Below, in pieces: positions 1 to 12,309 of a stretch of 64,000 nt of DNA. The number at the start of each line of letters is the position of its first letter. Within the stretch, counting starts at the first letter, position 1. Source of the DNA: Alphaproteobacteria bacterium. GTDB lineage: Bacteria; Pseudomonadota; Alphaproteobacteria; Reyranellales; Reyranellaceae. The DNA lies in the NCBI GenBank assembly GCA_017308235.1, contig JAFKFL010000024.1:59122-123121 (forward strand), read 5' to 3'. A program made the translations under genes and the position numbers. Below the pieces are notes generated by a model. The model was not told where the DNA came from and did not search any database. It saw only the letters and a list, made by a program, of their open reading frames with translations.

Positions 1-2
1 GC

Positions 3-2567
3 ATCGCCATCTACAAGGTGGGCCTGGTCTGGCCGTTGGAGACCGAAGGTGCAGTCGCCTTCAGCGAGGGCAAACGCGAGATCCTGGTGGTCGAGGAGAA
101 GCGGCCTCTAATCGAACAGCAGCTCAAGGATGCGCTGTTCAACGCTCCGGCGGACCGCCGTCCCGTCGTCATCGGAAAGAAAGACGAGCGCGGCCAGTCC
201 ATCTTCAAGTCGGATGGCGAACTCACACCGTTCGAGATCGCTTCCGCCATCGTCGCACGGCTGGGTCTCGACTCCTTCAGCGAGCGCATACGGCAGCGCT
301 TCGAAGGGCTGAAGCGACGGGCCAGCCGCCAGGTCCGCAACGAGGCGGGCATGGCGCGCACGCCCTATTTCTGCTCAGGCTGCCCACACAACAGTTCAAC
401 GAAAGTGCCGGACGGCTCGATGGCGATGGCCGGCATCGGCTGCCACACGCTCGCGATCGGCATGGAGCGCAACACCAAGACCTTCACCCATATGGGCGCA
501 GAGGGTGCCTCCTGGGTCGGCGCCAGCCATTTCACCGACGTGCCGCACGTGTTCCAGAACCTGGGCGACGGCACTTATTTCCACTCCGGCTATCTCGCGA
601 TTCGTCAGGCAATCGCCACCAACACCAACATCACCTACAAGATCCTCTACAACGATGCGGTCGCGATGACCGGCGGCCAACCGCACGACGGCAACGTTCA
701 TCCCTGGACGATCAGCCAGCAGATCCATGCCGAGGGCGTACGGCGCATCGCGTTGGTAAGCGACGATCCGCATAAATATCCGGTCGGCACGTCGTGGGCG
801 CCGGGTGTCACCTTCCACCACCGCGATCAGCTCGACGACGTCCAACGCGAGCTGCGCGACTGGAAAGGCGTATCAGCGCTGATCTACGACCAGACCTGCG
901 CCGCCGAAAAACGCCGGCGCCGCAAGCGCGGCACTTATCCCGATCCAGCCAAGCGCGCCTTCATCAACGAGGCTGTCTGCGAGGGCTGCGGCGACTGCTC
1001 GGTGCAATCCAACTGCCTCTCCGTCACTCCGGTCGAGACAGAGTTCGGCACCAAGCGCGCCATCGACCAGTCGTCCTGCAACAAGGACTTCTCCTGCGTG
1101 AACGGCTTTTGTCCGAGCTTCGTGACGATCGAAGGCGGCCGGTTGCGCCAAGGCAAGGCACAGGCGGGCAAAGCCGTTTCGGATGAGCCACCGCTTCCAG
1201 CCGCACCTCGGCTGCCCTCGGTCATCGACAAGCCCTACGGTGTGCTGATCACAGGCATCGGCGGCACGGGCGTGGTGACGATCGGTGCCCTGATGGGCAT
1301 GGCCGCCCATATCGAGGGCAAGGGCGCCACCGTGCTCGACCAGCTCGGCATGGCGCAAAAAGGCGGCGCCGTCATCACCCACGTCCGCATTGGCACATCA
1401 CCTGAGGCATTGCACGCGGTCCGCCTGGGGGCCGGAGGTGCCAATGTCCTGCTGGGCTGCGACCTCATCGTCAGCGCCGGCCCTGACGCGCTGGCCAAGC
1501 TCGAACCCGGCGTTTCACGGGTCATTGTGAACACGCACGAGACCATCACCGGCGAATTCACACGGCATCCCGACCTCGCCTTCCCGTCCCAAACGCTACG
1601 CCTATCGATCGAAGCCGCGGCCGGCGCGGAAACCTGCGATTTCATCGAAGCGACGAAGCTTGCCACCGGCCTGATGGGTGATTCGATCGCCACCAATCTC
1701 TTCATGCTGGGCTACGCCTATCAAAAAGGGCTGATCCCGATCAGCCACGACGCGCTCGAGCAGGCGATCGAGCTGAACGGCACGGCGGTGCCAATGAACC
1801 TCGACGCCTTCCGGTGGGGCCGCCGTGCGGCAGCCGATCGCGCCGCGGTCGAGAAGCTCGTGGCGCCGCCGTCGGACAATGTTGTCGCCTTCGCCCGCCC
1901 TGCTGCCACGCTCGATGAGATCGTGGCGTCCCGGGTGAAGCATCTCACGAGATTCCAGAACGCAGCCCTGGCTGATCGCTATCGGGCGCTGGTGCAAAAG
2001 ATCGGAGCAACGGAGCAAACAGTCTTGCCCGGCGAGAACCATCTCGTCAAAGCCGTCGCGCGCAACTATGCCAAGTTGCTGGCCTACAAGGACGAATATG
2101 AGGTCGCCCGGCTTCATGCAGACGCCGCCTTCGCCGCCCGGCTCAACCAGCAGTTCGATGGCGACTACAAACTCAAGTTTCACCTCGCGCCTCCGCTGTT
2201 GGCGCGGCGCGACCCCAAGACAGGCCATTTGATCAAGCAGGAGTTCGGGCCGTGGCTGCTGCCGGCCTTCCGGTTGCTCGCGAAGTTCAAGTTCCTGCGG
2301 GGCACGGCCTTCGACCCGTTCGGCCATACCGAAGAACGCAAGCAGGAACGCGCCCTGATCGGTGCGTACGAGCAGCTGCTCGAGGAGCTTCTTGCCGGTC
2401 TCACACCGGCAAACCATGCATTTGCCGTCAAGCTCGCCACGATACCAGACGAGATCCGGGGCTACGGCCACGTCAAGCAGGCTCATCTTGCCAAGGCCAA
2501 ACGCAAGGAGGCCGACCTTCTGGTCCAATGGCGCAATCCGGCGCCGCTCAAACAGGCAGCCGAGTAA
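3..2567 (+). CDS. Fused indolepyruvate ferredoxin oxidoreductase (2-oxoacid:acceptor oxidoreductase), 5'-truncated
   Basis: The reading frame is open from the window edge, so the N-terminal part is missing; 854 residues are visible and the fused family usually has about 1150-1200. These enzymes oxidise aryl pyruvates to acyl-CoA with ferredoxin as acceptor, in aromatic amino acid breakdown. Visible in order: a ThDP-binding stretch with GDGTYFHSG (about 565-592) and NDAVAMTGGQ, a cysteine-rich Fe-S segment (CEGCGDC, then further Cys; about 976-1110), and a C-terminal gamma-type domain opening with GIGGTGVVT (about 1255). The fusion of alpha- and gamma-type domains in one chain is the usual proteobacterial form. 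A lipoprotein gene follows 40 bases downstream on the same strand. Family assignment is firm; substrate preference is inferred. Confidence 0.93.
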   Translation: MAIYKVGLVWPLETEGAVAFSEGKREILVVEEKRPLIEQQLKDALFNAPADRRPVVIGKKDERGQSIFKSDGELTPFEIASAIVARLGLDSFSERIRQRFEGLKRRASRQVRNEAGMARTPYFCSGCPHNSSTKVPDGSMAMAGIGCHTLAIGMERNTKTFTHMGAEGASWVGASHFTDVPHVFQNLGDGTYFHSGYLAIRQAIATNTNITYKILYNDAVAMTGGQPHDGNVHPWTISQQIHAEGVRRIALVSDDPHKYPVGTSWAPGVTFHHRDQLDDVQRELRDWKGVSALIYDQTCAAEKRRRRKRGTYPDPAKRAFINEAVCEGCGDCSVQSNCLSVTPVETEFGTKRAIDQSSCNKDFSCVNGFCPSFVTIEGGRLRQGKAQAGKAVSDEPPLPAAPRLPSVIDKPYGVLITGIGGTGVVTIGALMGMAAHIEGKGATVLDQLGMAQKGGAVITHVRIGTSPEALHAVRLGAGGANVLLGCDLIVSAGPDALAKLEPGVSRVIVNTHETITGEFTRHPDLAFPSQTLRLSIEAAAGAETCDFIEATKLATGLMGDSIATNLFMLGYAYQKGLIPISHDALEQAIELNGTAVPMNLDAFRWGRRAAADRAAVEKLVAPPSDNVVAFARPAATLDEIVASRVKHLTRFQNAALADRYRALVQKIGATEQTVLPGENHLVKAVARNYAKLLAYKDEYEVARLHADAAFAARLNQQFDGDYKLKFHLAPPLLARRDPKTGHLIKQEFGPWLLPAFRLLAKFKFLRGTAFDPFGHTEERKQERALIGAYEQLLEELLAGLTPANHAFAVKLATIPDEIRGYGHVKQAHLAKAKRKEADLLVQWRNPAPLKQAAE

Positions 2568-2607
2568 CGGGCTGGAAAATAGGGTCCGAACCCCCTAGAA
2601 GGACCGC

Positions 2608-2961
2608 ATGCGCTTGCCTCTTTCGACGGCCTTGGCCGCCGTTGCCTTCGGGCTCACTGCCTGTGCACCTGCATACGAGGATGGTCATCTCTCGCGATCG
2701 ATCAATCAGCAACGGGTCGTACGCGATACCTGCCTTTTGAACGAAGCAAACTCCCTTGATGATAGGAGTTCGGCGCCCGAGGCCATCGGCCGGGCAGCCT
2801 CGTACGCATGTGCAGCCCAGAACGACCGGTTGATCCAGCTCATGGCCACGATGGATCGCAGCGGCGAGCCGCAGATCACCGACGCGGTCCGCAAGGAGGC
2901 CGTAGTCAAGGCAACATCCTATGTGATCAACGCGCGCGCGCAGGCCGGCGGCGGTCGGTAG
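2608..2961 (+). CDS. Small predicted lipoprotein, unknown function
   Basis: This encodes 117 residues. The N-terminus is a type II signal peptide: MRLP, a hydrophobic stretch, then the lipobox LTAC with the lipidated Cys at residue 19, so the mature protein should be anchored in a membrane facing the periplasm. The rest is soluble, with two further Cys (in the segments DTCLLN and SYACAAQ) that could form a disulfide. An AAGGA ribosome-binding site sits just upstream of the ATG. It follows the oxidoreductase on the same strand, but nothing links their functions. I do not recognise a family. Confidence 0.75.
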   Translation: MRLPLSTALAAVAFGLTACAPAYEDGHLSRSINQQRVVRDTCLLNEANSLDDRSSAPEAIGRAASYACAAQNDRLIQLMATMDRSGEPQITDAVRKEAVVKATSYVINARAQAGGGR

Positions 2962-2980
2962 GGCAATCTCAGTTAGCAGA

Positions 2981-3418
2981 TTACCGAGGCGTTACCCGTT
3001 TTGAGCGCAGCACCGCCGCCTGACCTTCGTTGAGCGATACCTCGTTGATCGAGCAGTGCGGGCCCAGAAGCCCGGCATTCATCGCCACCTCAACATACCG
3101 CGTCTCACCGGGAGCGATGTCGATCTGCCGGTCTGCCGTGTTGTCGGTTTTGCACATGATATCAATCGGACCGGGTGGTCCTTCGAGGCGGAAGTAGGTG
3201 TTCGGCGCGAGGGTCGCGTGATAGCCGTTCGCAACGCCGACATCGACCGTCCTGGCCAAGGCCATCCAGCCCGTACGGTACACATAAACCGCCCCCGCTC
3301 CTTGGCCCGGAGGATCGAAACGCTTGCCCTCTTGGTCAGCCTGCGGGCCGGCCATTGGCGCCGTGGCGCAGGCGGCAAGCGTCAGCATAAGGGTCGCCGC
3401 TGGAACAAGTCGGATCAT
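2981..3418 (-). CDS. DUF2846-like lipoprotein
   Basis: A 145-residue protein with a lipoprotein signal: a hydrophobic N-terminus and lipobox LAAC, with Cys17 as the predicted lipidation site. The body contains AVYVYR near residue 44 and a beta-rich segment ending in a GETRYVEV-type strand, the pattern of DUF2846-type envelope lipoproteins, whose function is unknown. The gene is convergent with the upstream lipoprotein and ends 19 bases from it. The start is the ATG preceding MIRLVPAA, with a GGAGGCTCCC-type Shine-Dalgarno region just before it. The DUF name is from pattern memory and is moderately sure. Confidence 0.7.
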   Translation of the reverse strand: MIRLVPAATLMLTLAACATAPMAGPQADQEGKRFDPPGQGAGAVYVYRTGWMALARTVDVGVANGYHATLAPNTYFRLEGPPGPIDIMCKTDNTADRQIDIAPGETRYVEVAMNAGLLGPHCSINEVSLNEGQAAVLRSKRVTPR

Positions 3419-3556
3419 GGGAGCCTCCTGTGCCTAATACGGCAGGACATGTGCCCGCTTGGCGGCGAATTGACGGCGAATTGGAGGAAAACACTTCGGC
3501 GCAACGACCCCGGAGGCCGGACGTTGGTCCAAGGCCACTATTCACAAGGAGATGCG

Positions 3557-3742
3557 ATGCCGTCAAAAAAGCGGACTCCCTCCTCGAGCTCCAAAGGCAA
3601 GCTGGACGACAAGCTAGACCAAGCCTTGGAGGACACTTTTCCCGCGAGCGACCCTGTCGCTATCTCCGAGCCGTCGACGGAGGATCAAGCCGACGATCCC
3701 CGTGGCAAGAGCCGCAAATCCGGCACCAAGCCCGGACGCTAG
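3557..3742 (+). CDS. Small charged hypothetical protein (61 aa)
   Basis: This is a short, very hydrophilic protein rich in Lys, Ser, Asp and Pro with no membrane segment. I chose the ATG at 3557 because AAGGAG lies at 3546-3551, five bases away; the longer upstream reading frame has no such site. The middle, LDQALEDTFPASDPVA, matches short proteins common in alphaproteobacteria that carry a conserved DTFPASDP-type motif; their function is unknown to me. The Lys/Ser-rich ends suggest disorder. It ends directly against the convergent lipoprotein gene, with no bases between the two stop codons. Confidence 0.7.
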   Translation: MPSKKRTPSSSSKGKLDDKLDQALEDTFPASDPVAISEPSTEDQADDPRGKSRKSGTKPGR

Positions 3743-4080
3743 CTAGTACGTTATCGGTCCAACCTTCTGCCACCACTGACGGTTGGGCTGGCGCCATCCA
3801 CGCGCTTCCATGCAATTCGCGACAAGCCGGTCGGCCGATTTGCCGTCGCTATAGGCATCCATCTGTGCCGGCAGCGCGCCCTGCCCATAGCGATCGCGAT
3901 CGTCCTGGAACACGTCGCGACGAGTGCGATCCACCATGCGCCGGCTCTTGAGGTCCTCGTCGACCTGCGCGGTGCATATCGAGCGGTCCTTATCGTACTT
4001 TTCCGGATTCCTGGCGCGGGCATCGTCCGGCTGATTGCACGCCGTCAGGAGCAAGGCCAGGGCGCTGAACGCAATCCTCT

Positions 4081-4084
<4 letters not shown>
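3743..4084 (-). CDS. Small predicted lipoprotein downstream of alaS
   Basis: The gene encodes 113 residues. The N-terminus MKRIAFSALALLLTAC is a lipoprotein signal with the lipidated Cys at residue 16. The mature part is charged, with CTAQVDEDL and NCMEARGW segments that may hold a disulfide. The start codon is GTG at 4084-4082 and it overlaps the TGA stop of alaS (GTGA), so translation is probably coupled to alaS. There is no known role for it in aminoacylation; it looks like a passenger at the end of the alaS transcript. Confidence 0.72.
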
Positions 4085-6741
<2,657 letters not shown>

Positions 6742-6801
6742 AATGCGATCCTTGTAGCGTGCGTCCGTCGCCCAAGTCCACAACAGGGGAACAGCGGTTT
6801 T

Positions 6802-7530
6802 ATGGTCGATTCGGGCCACGTTACGGCCACTTTGCGCCTAGCCGTCGGCGATATCCGGATCGCCCATCCCGTGACCGTCCCGGCAGGCCCGGTGCCAGCA
6901 ACGGCAGTGGTGCCTGCACTGCAGGGCCTGGTGAATGCCGTCGTCGCGGAAGCAGAGGACCAGACGGAGCAAGCTGGCAAGACCATCTCCTGCCGCAAGG
7001 GATGCGGCGCCTGCTGCCGCCAGCTCGTTCCGATCTCATACACGGAAGGCGAAAACCTTCTGGCCGTAATCGACGCCCTGTCCGACAGTCGGCGTGCAGA
7101 GGTCGAAGCCCGCTTTGCGGAGGCGAACGTCGCCCTCGCACGGGCCGGGCTGCGCGACATGCTGCTCGATCCCCAGAAGCGAGCCGGCAAGACAGATCGC
7201 GAGCTTTCAACCGCCTACTTCGCGCTCGGCATCCCCTGCCCCTTCCTCGAGGAGGAGAGCTGCTCCATCCATGCCGATCGGCCGCTGGTCTGCCGCGAAT
7301 ATCTCGTCACCTCGCCGGCCGAGCGATGCGCCGGTCCCGCTCAGGAAGGCGTGGCGCCCGTGCCAGTGCCGAAGATCTCCCTCACCGCGCGCGGCCTGCA
7401 GGACGAGGCCGACACCTGGTTCCCTCTGGCGCTGCTGACAGCCTGGAGCCGAACCCGGACCAGCCGCTCTCTCAGGCGGACAGGCCCGGAGTGGGTGCAG
7501 CGCTTCCTTACGAAGCTTGGCTCCAGATAA
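6802..7530 (+). CDS. YkgJ-family cysteine cluster protein
   Basis: A 242-residue cytoplasmic protein with the hallmark of the YkgJ/UPF0153 group. Cys64, Cys68, Cys71 and Cys72 form CRKGCGACC, followed by CPFLEEESC and a further VCREY Cys. Such clusters bind zinc or an Fe-S centre; the role is unknown. The N-terminal 60 residues contain no obvious domain. The gene lies divergent to alaS and convergent to the PQQ dehydrogenase, ending only six bases from it, so it is part of the block that separates recA from alaS here. Confidence 0.85.
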   Translation: MVDSGHVTATLRLAVGDIRIAHPVTVPAGPVPATAVVPALQGLVNAVVAEAEDQTEQAGKTISCRKGCGACCRQLVPISYTEGENLLAVIDALSDSRRAEVEARFAEANVALARAGLRDMLLDPQKRAGKTDRELSTAYFALGIPCPFLEEESCSIHADRPLVCREYLVTSPAERCAGPAQEGVAPVPVPKISLTARGLQDEADTWFPLALLTAWSRTRTSRSLRRTGPEWVQRFLTKLGSR

Positions 7531-7536
7531 GCGCCG

Positions 7537-9717
7537 CTACTTCTTCGTCTCCGATCCGCTCGCCGGCTTCGGACGAATCGAATCGGCGACGCCCTGAATG
7601 AAGGCGATCAGCTTCGGCACATCCTCGTCCTTCAGCTTGCCGGTGAAATCCGGCATGCCTTGCGACTTGAACGGACCGTTGAAGAGCACGTCCTTGAGGT
7701 TCTCGATCGTCTCCTTGCTGACGTAGCCAAGGTTGCGGATGTTGCCGCCCTTGTCCACGCCAGGCACGCCGTGACAGAAGGCGCAGTTGGAGGTGTAGAG
7801 GAGCGTGCCGGGACCCACATCGGCTGGATTGTACTTCACTCCAGCCAGCAGTCCTTCTGTCTGGTACTTGGTGAATGTCGGCAGCTCCGCCTTGCCGTCC
7901 ACGGCGAAAGTATAGACCGTGCCGGGGCTGTTGAGCTCGGTGGCGCGCAACATCAAGCCGTACACGCCGCCCCAGCCCACCGCGACCGACACGTACTGCT
8001 TGCCATCGATCAGGTAGGTCGATGCGGCGGCGACCACGCCAGTCCCTGTCGGCGACTCCCAGAGCTTCTCGCCGGTCGTCGCGTTGTAGGCGATGAAGCG
8101 CCCGTCGGCGGTGCCCTGGAAGACGAGGTTGCCGGCAGTGGTGAGCGTCCCGCCGTTCCAGGGTGAAACATACTCCTGGCGCCAGACCTCCTTCTGCTTC
8201 GCGGGATCCCATGCAATCAGCCGACCGAACGGCAAGCTCTTGGGCGGCGTCGCATTGACGGCGAAGCCGAGGTTCCAGCCCATGTTGCCCATCGGATCGC
8301 CCGGCTTGTTGCCATTGTGCGTCCACTTCGGATCGCCGGTGAGATTGAGCGGCACATTTTGCGCCGGCAGATAGACAAGCCCGGTCATCGGATTGAACGA
8401 CATGGGGTGCCAGTTGTGGGCGCCATACGGACCGGGGATTGTATCGAACGGCTTGTCCGGCGAGCGGGCTTCGGGAACCTCGATCGGTCGACCGTTGGCG
8501 TCATAACCCGTTGCCCAGTTCACATCGACGAAGTTCTTCGCCGAGATGAATTTGCCGTTGGTACGGTCGATGACGAAGAAGAAACCGTTCTTCGGCGCAT
8601 GCAGGATGACCTTCCTCGGCGTACCGTCAATCGCGATGTCGGCCAGGATCATCGGCTGCGTGGACGTGTAGTCCCAGCTGTCGCCCGGCGTCTCCTGGTA
8701 GTGCCACTTGTAGTTGCCGGTATCGGCGTCGAGCGCGACGATCGAAGCGAGGTAGAGATTGTCGCCGCCGGCGGGGCTGCGCACGTTGCGATTCCAGGGC
8801 GCGCCATTGCCGGTGCCGATATAGACCGTGCTGAGGTCCGGATCATAGGTGATGGTGTCCCATGGCGTACCGCCGCCACCGTTGACCCAGTATTTGCCGG
8901 CGGGATCCCAGGTCTTGGCGGCGGCCGCCATCGACTCATCTTCGTAAGGCTTGCTGGGGTCGCCCGGCACCGTGAACCAGCGCCATGCCTGGTTGCCGGT
9001 CTCGGCATCATAGGCGGTCACGTAACCTCGCACGCCGTACTCCGCACCGCCGTTGCCGATGATCACCTTGCCTTTGGCCACCCGTGGTGCACCAGTGATC
9101 GTGTAGGAATGGCTGTGGTCGATGACAGTGTCCTTCTCCCAGACCTTCTGGCCCGTCGTTGCATCCAGAGCGATCAACCGACCGTCAAAGGCACCGACGA
9201 AGACCTTGCCTTTGTAGAGGGCCACGCCCCTGTTCACGACGTCGCAGCAGCCTTCGTAGCCGCCCTCGCGCGGCGGCGCCGGGTCGAAGGTCCAAAGCTT
9301 CTTTCCGGTGCGAGCATCGATGGCATGGACGACGCTCCATGGGCCGGTGACATACATGATGCCATCGACGACGAGTGGTGTGGCCTCGACACCGCGCGAG
9401 GAGTCGAGGTTGTAGGACCACACCAGACCTAGCTTCTTGACGTTGTTGGTATTGATCTGGTCGAGCTTGCTGAACCGGGTTTCGGCATAGTCCAGCCCGA
9501 TCGTCGGCCAATCCTTCGACGTTGCGGCGTTGGCGCGGATCGCGGCCTCGTCAACGGCCGACGTCACGGTCTTGATATGCTCGGCTGATCCCTTCGCCTG
9601 CTGGGCCTGCGCGCCGGTGCCGAAGGCGACCATCGCAGCGACCACCGCCAGCGCTTTGGGGAAGAAGAAATTGGGCAAAGGCCGAACGAAGTCGGCATGA
9701 CCGGCAAGACGTCCCAT
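7537..9717 (-). CDS. PQQ-dependent alcohol dehydrogenase with C-terminal cytochrome c (quinohemoprotein type)
   Basis: A periplasmic enzyme that oxidises alcohols or aldehydes with pyrroloquinoline quinone and passes electrons to its own heme c. The 726 residues start with a signal peptide ending near AQAQQ (residue 40). The eight-bladed propeller contains the vicinal disulfide Cys157-Cys158 (EGCCDV) and the catalytic Asp349 in GDSWDYT. The residue two after it is Thr351, not Asp, which fits the calcium-type rather than the lanthanide-type enzymes. The C-terminal heme domain has CAFCHG (Cys645, Cys648, His649) with Met688 as a likely axial ligand. No PQQ synthesis or extra cytochrome genes are nearby. 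Substrate unknown. Confidence 0.93.
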   Translation of the reverse strand: MGRLAGHADFVRPLPNFFFPKALAVVAAMVAFGTGAQAQQAKGSAEHIKTVTSAVDEAAIRANAATSKDWPTIGLDYAETRFSKLDQINTNNVKKLGLVWSYNLDSSRGVEATPLVVDGIMYVTGPWSVVHAIDARTGKKLWTFDPAPPREGGYEGCCDVVNRGVALYKGKVFVGAFDGRLIALDATTGQKVWEKDTVIDHSHSYTITGAPRVAKGKVIIGNGGAEYGVRGYVTAYDAETGNQAWRWFTVPGDPSKPYEDESMAAAAKTWDPAGKYWVNGGGGTPWDTITYDPDLSTVYIGTGNGAPWNRNVRSPAGGDNLYLASIVALDADTGNYKWHYQETPGDSWDYTSTQPMILADIAIDGTPRKVILHAPKNGFFFVIDRTNGKFISAKNFVDVNWATGYDANGRPIEVPEARSPDKPFDTIPGPYGAHNWHPMSFNPMTGLVYLPAQNVPLNLTGDPKWTHNGNKPGDPMGNMGWNLGFAVNATPPKSLPFGRLIAWDPAKQKEVWRQEYVSPWNGGTLTTAGNLVFQGTADGRFIAYNATTGEKLWESPTGTGVVAAASTYLIDGKQYVSVAVGWGGVYGLMLRATELNSPGTVYTFAVDGKAELPTFTKYQTEGLLAGVKYNPADVGPGTLLYTSNCAFCHGVPGVDKGGNIRNLGYVSKETIENLKDVLFNGPFKSQGMPDFTGKLKDEDVPKLIAFIQGVADSIRPKPASGSETKK

Positions 9718-9882
9718 AGAAGCCTCCCGACTGGTCGTTGGACCGAGATCTTGAACGAGGCAGGGACAGTTGGCGCGAAACTACGAACCGAACGCTACAC
9801 AGCAGCCAACTGGCACCGAATACGCTCGCAATTGATCGCAGTGGAATGTTGGCGGGGACGAACCGATGCGTCAATGGAAGGA

Positions 9883-9903
9883 ACGAATAACGATTTTATT
9901 CGT
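9883..9903. promoter_or_regulatory. Inverted repeat upstream of the PQQ dehydrogenase
   Basis: Perfect 7-base arms ACGAATA and TATTCGT with a 7-base spacer, in the AT-rich part of the gap between recA and the dehydrogenase (165 bases ahead of its start). It could be an operator for the dehydrogenase; no regulator gene is adjacent. Nothing else is recognised in this 278-base gap apart from the recA terminator. Confidence 0.35.
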
Positions 9904-9920
9904 ATTACCGAAACAATATG

Positions 9921-9957
9921 AAAAGGGCGGTGCTGCGCGTGGGGAGCAGCACCGCCC
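9921..9957 (-). terminator. Rho-independent terminator of recA
   Basis: Read on the minus strand, a perfect 12-bp stem (GGGCGGTGCTGC paired with GCAGCACCGCCC, 9-base loop) is followed by TTTT. It lies about 40 bases beyond the recA stop codon. Confidence 0.85.
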
Positions 9958-9995
9958 GGACCGGAGACAGAGGCTTGATTGTCCGGTCGAAAAGC

Positions 9996-11066
<1,071 letters not shown>

Positions 11067-11209
11067 TGGCTGCCTCCTCGTTCTCCCACGCCCGCGTCAG
11101 GAGCGGCAATGCGGATAAGTCCGCCGGGAATGGAACGCAATGTACCCAGTTTGTTCTCATCTTCAAGCAGGGAATTAATCCCCTGAAAGAATTTAACTTA
11201 TTGACACAA

Positions 11210-11224
11210 GTTCTAGCTCTGTTC
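11210..11224 (-). promoter_or_regulatory. LexA (SOS) box upstream of recA
   Basis: GTTC-N7-GTTC on the plus strand (GTTC at 11210-11213 and 11221-11224), which reads GAAC-N7-GAAC toward recA. This direct repeat is the known alphaproteobacterial LexA operator. The rest of the 300-base gap (11067-11367) holds a short AT-rich palindrome around 11168-11185 and no convincing gene. Confidence 0.85.
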
Positions 11225-11367
11225 CGCACCCATTGGGCAGCGGATTGTGAATAGCGACAATAGGGCGGAGAACTCATCCGGTGTCTGTCCCCGGCTGGAT
11301 GCCCGGCGTAACATCGCCGCAACAAATCAGAAATGGACGCATCATGGGGGGACAGTAGCGGTCGGCG

Positions 11368-12309
11368 ATGACCAGCATCGCAACAGAAGCGCCACCCCTG
11401 GCCGAGAGCCGGCCATCGCGGCACGCTATGCGCGTCAGGTGTAGACGGCGGACGCTACCCTATCTGCTGCTCGCGCCGTCGCTGCTACTGCTTGCCGGCT
11501 TCACCTACTGGCCGATTGTTCGTGTTGTCTGGGACTCGCTGCATGACCGGATCCTCGGCCAAGCTGCGAGCCGGTTCGTCGGCCTCGGAAACTACGCCAG
11601 CCTGTTCTCCGACCATGCCTTCCTGAAGGCGGTGATCAACAATCTGGTCTACGCCATTGGTACCGTGCCGCTCAGCATGGTGCTGGCGCTCCTGTTTGCC
11701 CTCGCCCTGCAGCGCTCGACGCGCGTCAATGCGATCCTGCGGGCGCTGCTCCTCTTCCCGTCGATGGTGCCGCTGGTGGCGGCCGCCTCGCTCTTCTTCT
11801 TCATCTTCCTGCCGGGAGTCGGGCTGTTCGACTACTACCTCGCCAAAATCGGGCTCCGGGGCGCCAATTGGCTGGGCGACCCCGACATCGCGCTGTGGTC
11901 CCTGATCGGCATCACAGTGTGGAAGAACGCCGGCTACTACATGCTGTTCTACCTTGCAGGACTGCAGACTTTGCCCGGCGACGTGCTCGAGGCCGCCACG
12001 ATCGATGGCGCCAGCGCCTGGCAACGTCTACGGCACGTCATCGTGCCCCTGCTCGCCCCTACCACGGCCTTCGTGCTGGTGATCGCCCTGATCAACGTTC
12101 TGACCCAGGTCGACCATGTGATCGTGCTCACCAAGGGCGGGCCCAGCAATTCGACCAAGCTGGTGCTCTATTACATCTTCGAGCAAGCGCACGAGAACTT
12201 CGCGGCCGGCAAAGCCGCCGCCGCGAGCGTGCTCTCCGTCGCTTTCCTGCTCGCAATGTCAGTGGTCTCGCTCAAGACCATGGAACGGGGCACGCATGCG
12301 GCGAGCTAG
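11368..12309 (+). CDS. Sugar/glycerol-phosphate ABC transporter permease (UgpA/MalF type)
   Basis: An inner-membrane subunit of 313 residues with six predicted membrane helices; the first follows a basic N-terminal tail (RCRRRTLPYLLLAPSLLLL). The EAA loop that docks on the ATPase is present as EAATIDGASAWQRLRHVIVP near residue 210. It is the first gene of a run: the second permease starts 14 bases before its stop, then a binding protein and a phosphodiesterase follow. No ATPase gene accompanies the set. The UgpA assignment rests on gene order and on the phosphodiesterase neighbour; another carbohydrate is possible. Confidence 0.9.
   Translation: MTSIATEAPPLAESRPSRHAMRVRCRRRTLPYLLLAPSLLLLAGFTYWPIVRVVWDSLHDRILGQAASRFVGLGNYASLFSDHAFLKAVINNLVYAIGTVPLSMVLALLFALALQRSTRVNAILRALLLFPSMVPLVAAASLFFFIFLPGVGLFDYYLAKIGLRGANWLGDPDIALWSLIGITVWKNAGYYMLFYLAGLQTLPGDVLEAATIDGASAWQRLRHVIVPLLAPTTAFVLVIALINVLTQVDHVIVLTKGGPSNSTKLVLYYIFEQAHENFAAGKAAAASVLSVAFLLAMSVVSLKTMERGTHAAS

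Noticed and set aside
11201..11206. TTGACA as a -35 box for the ABC operon
   Set aside because: No acceptable -10 lies 16-18 bases further on; the sequence overlaps the LexA region of the opposite gene instead.
11247..11444. A 65-residue frame ahead of the ABC permease
   Set aside because: It lacks a ribosome-binding site and overlaps the permease start in another frame.
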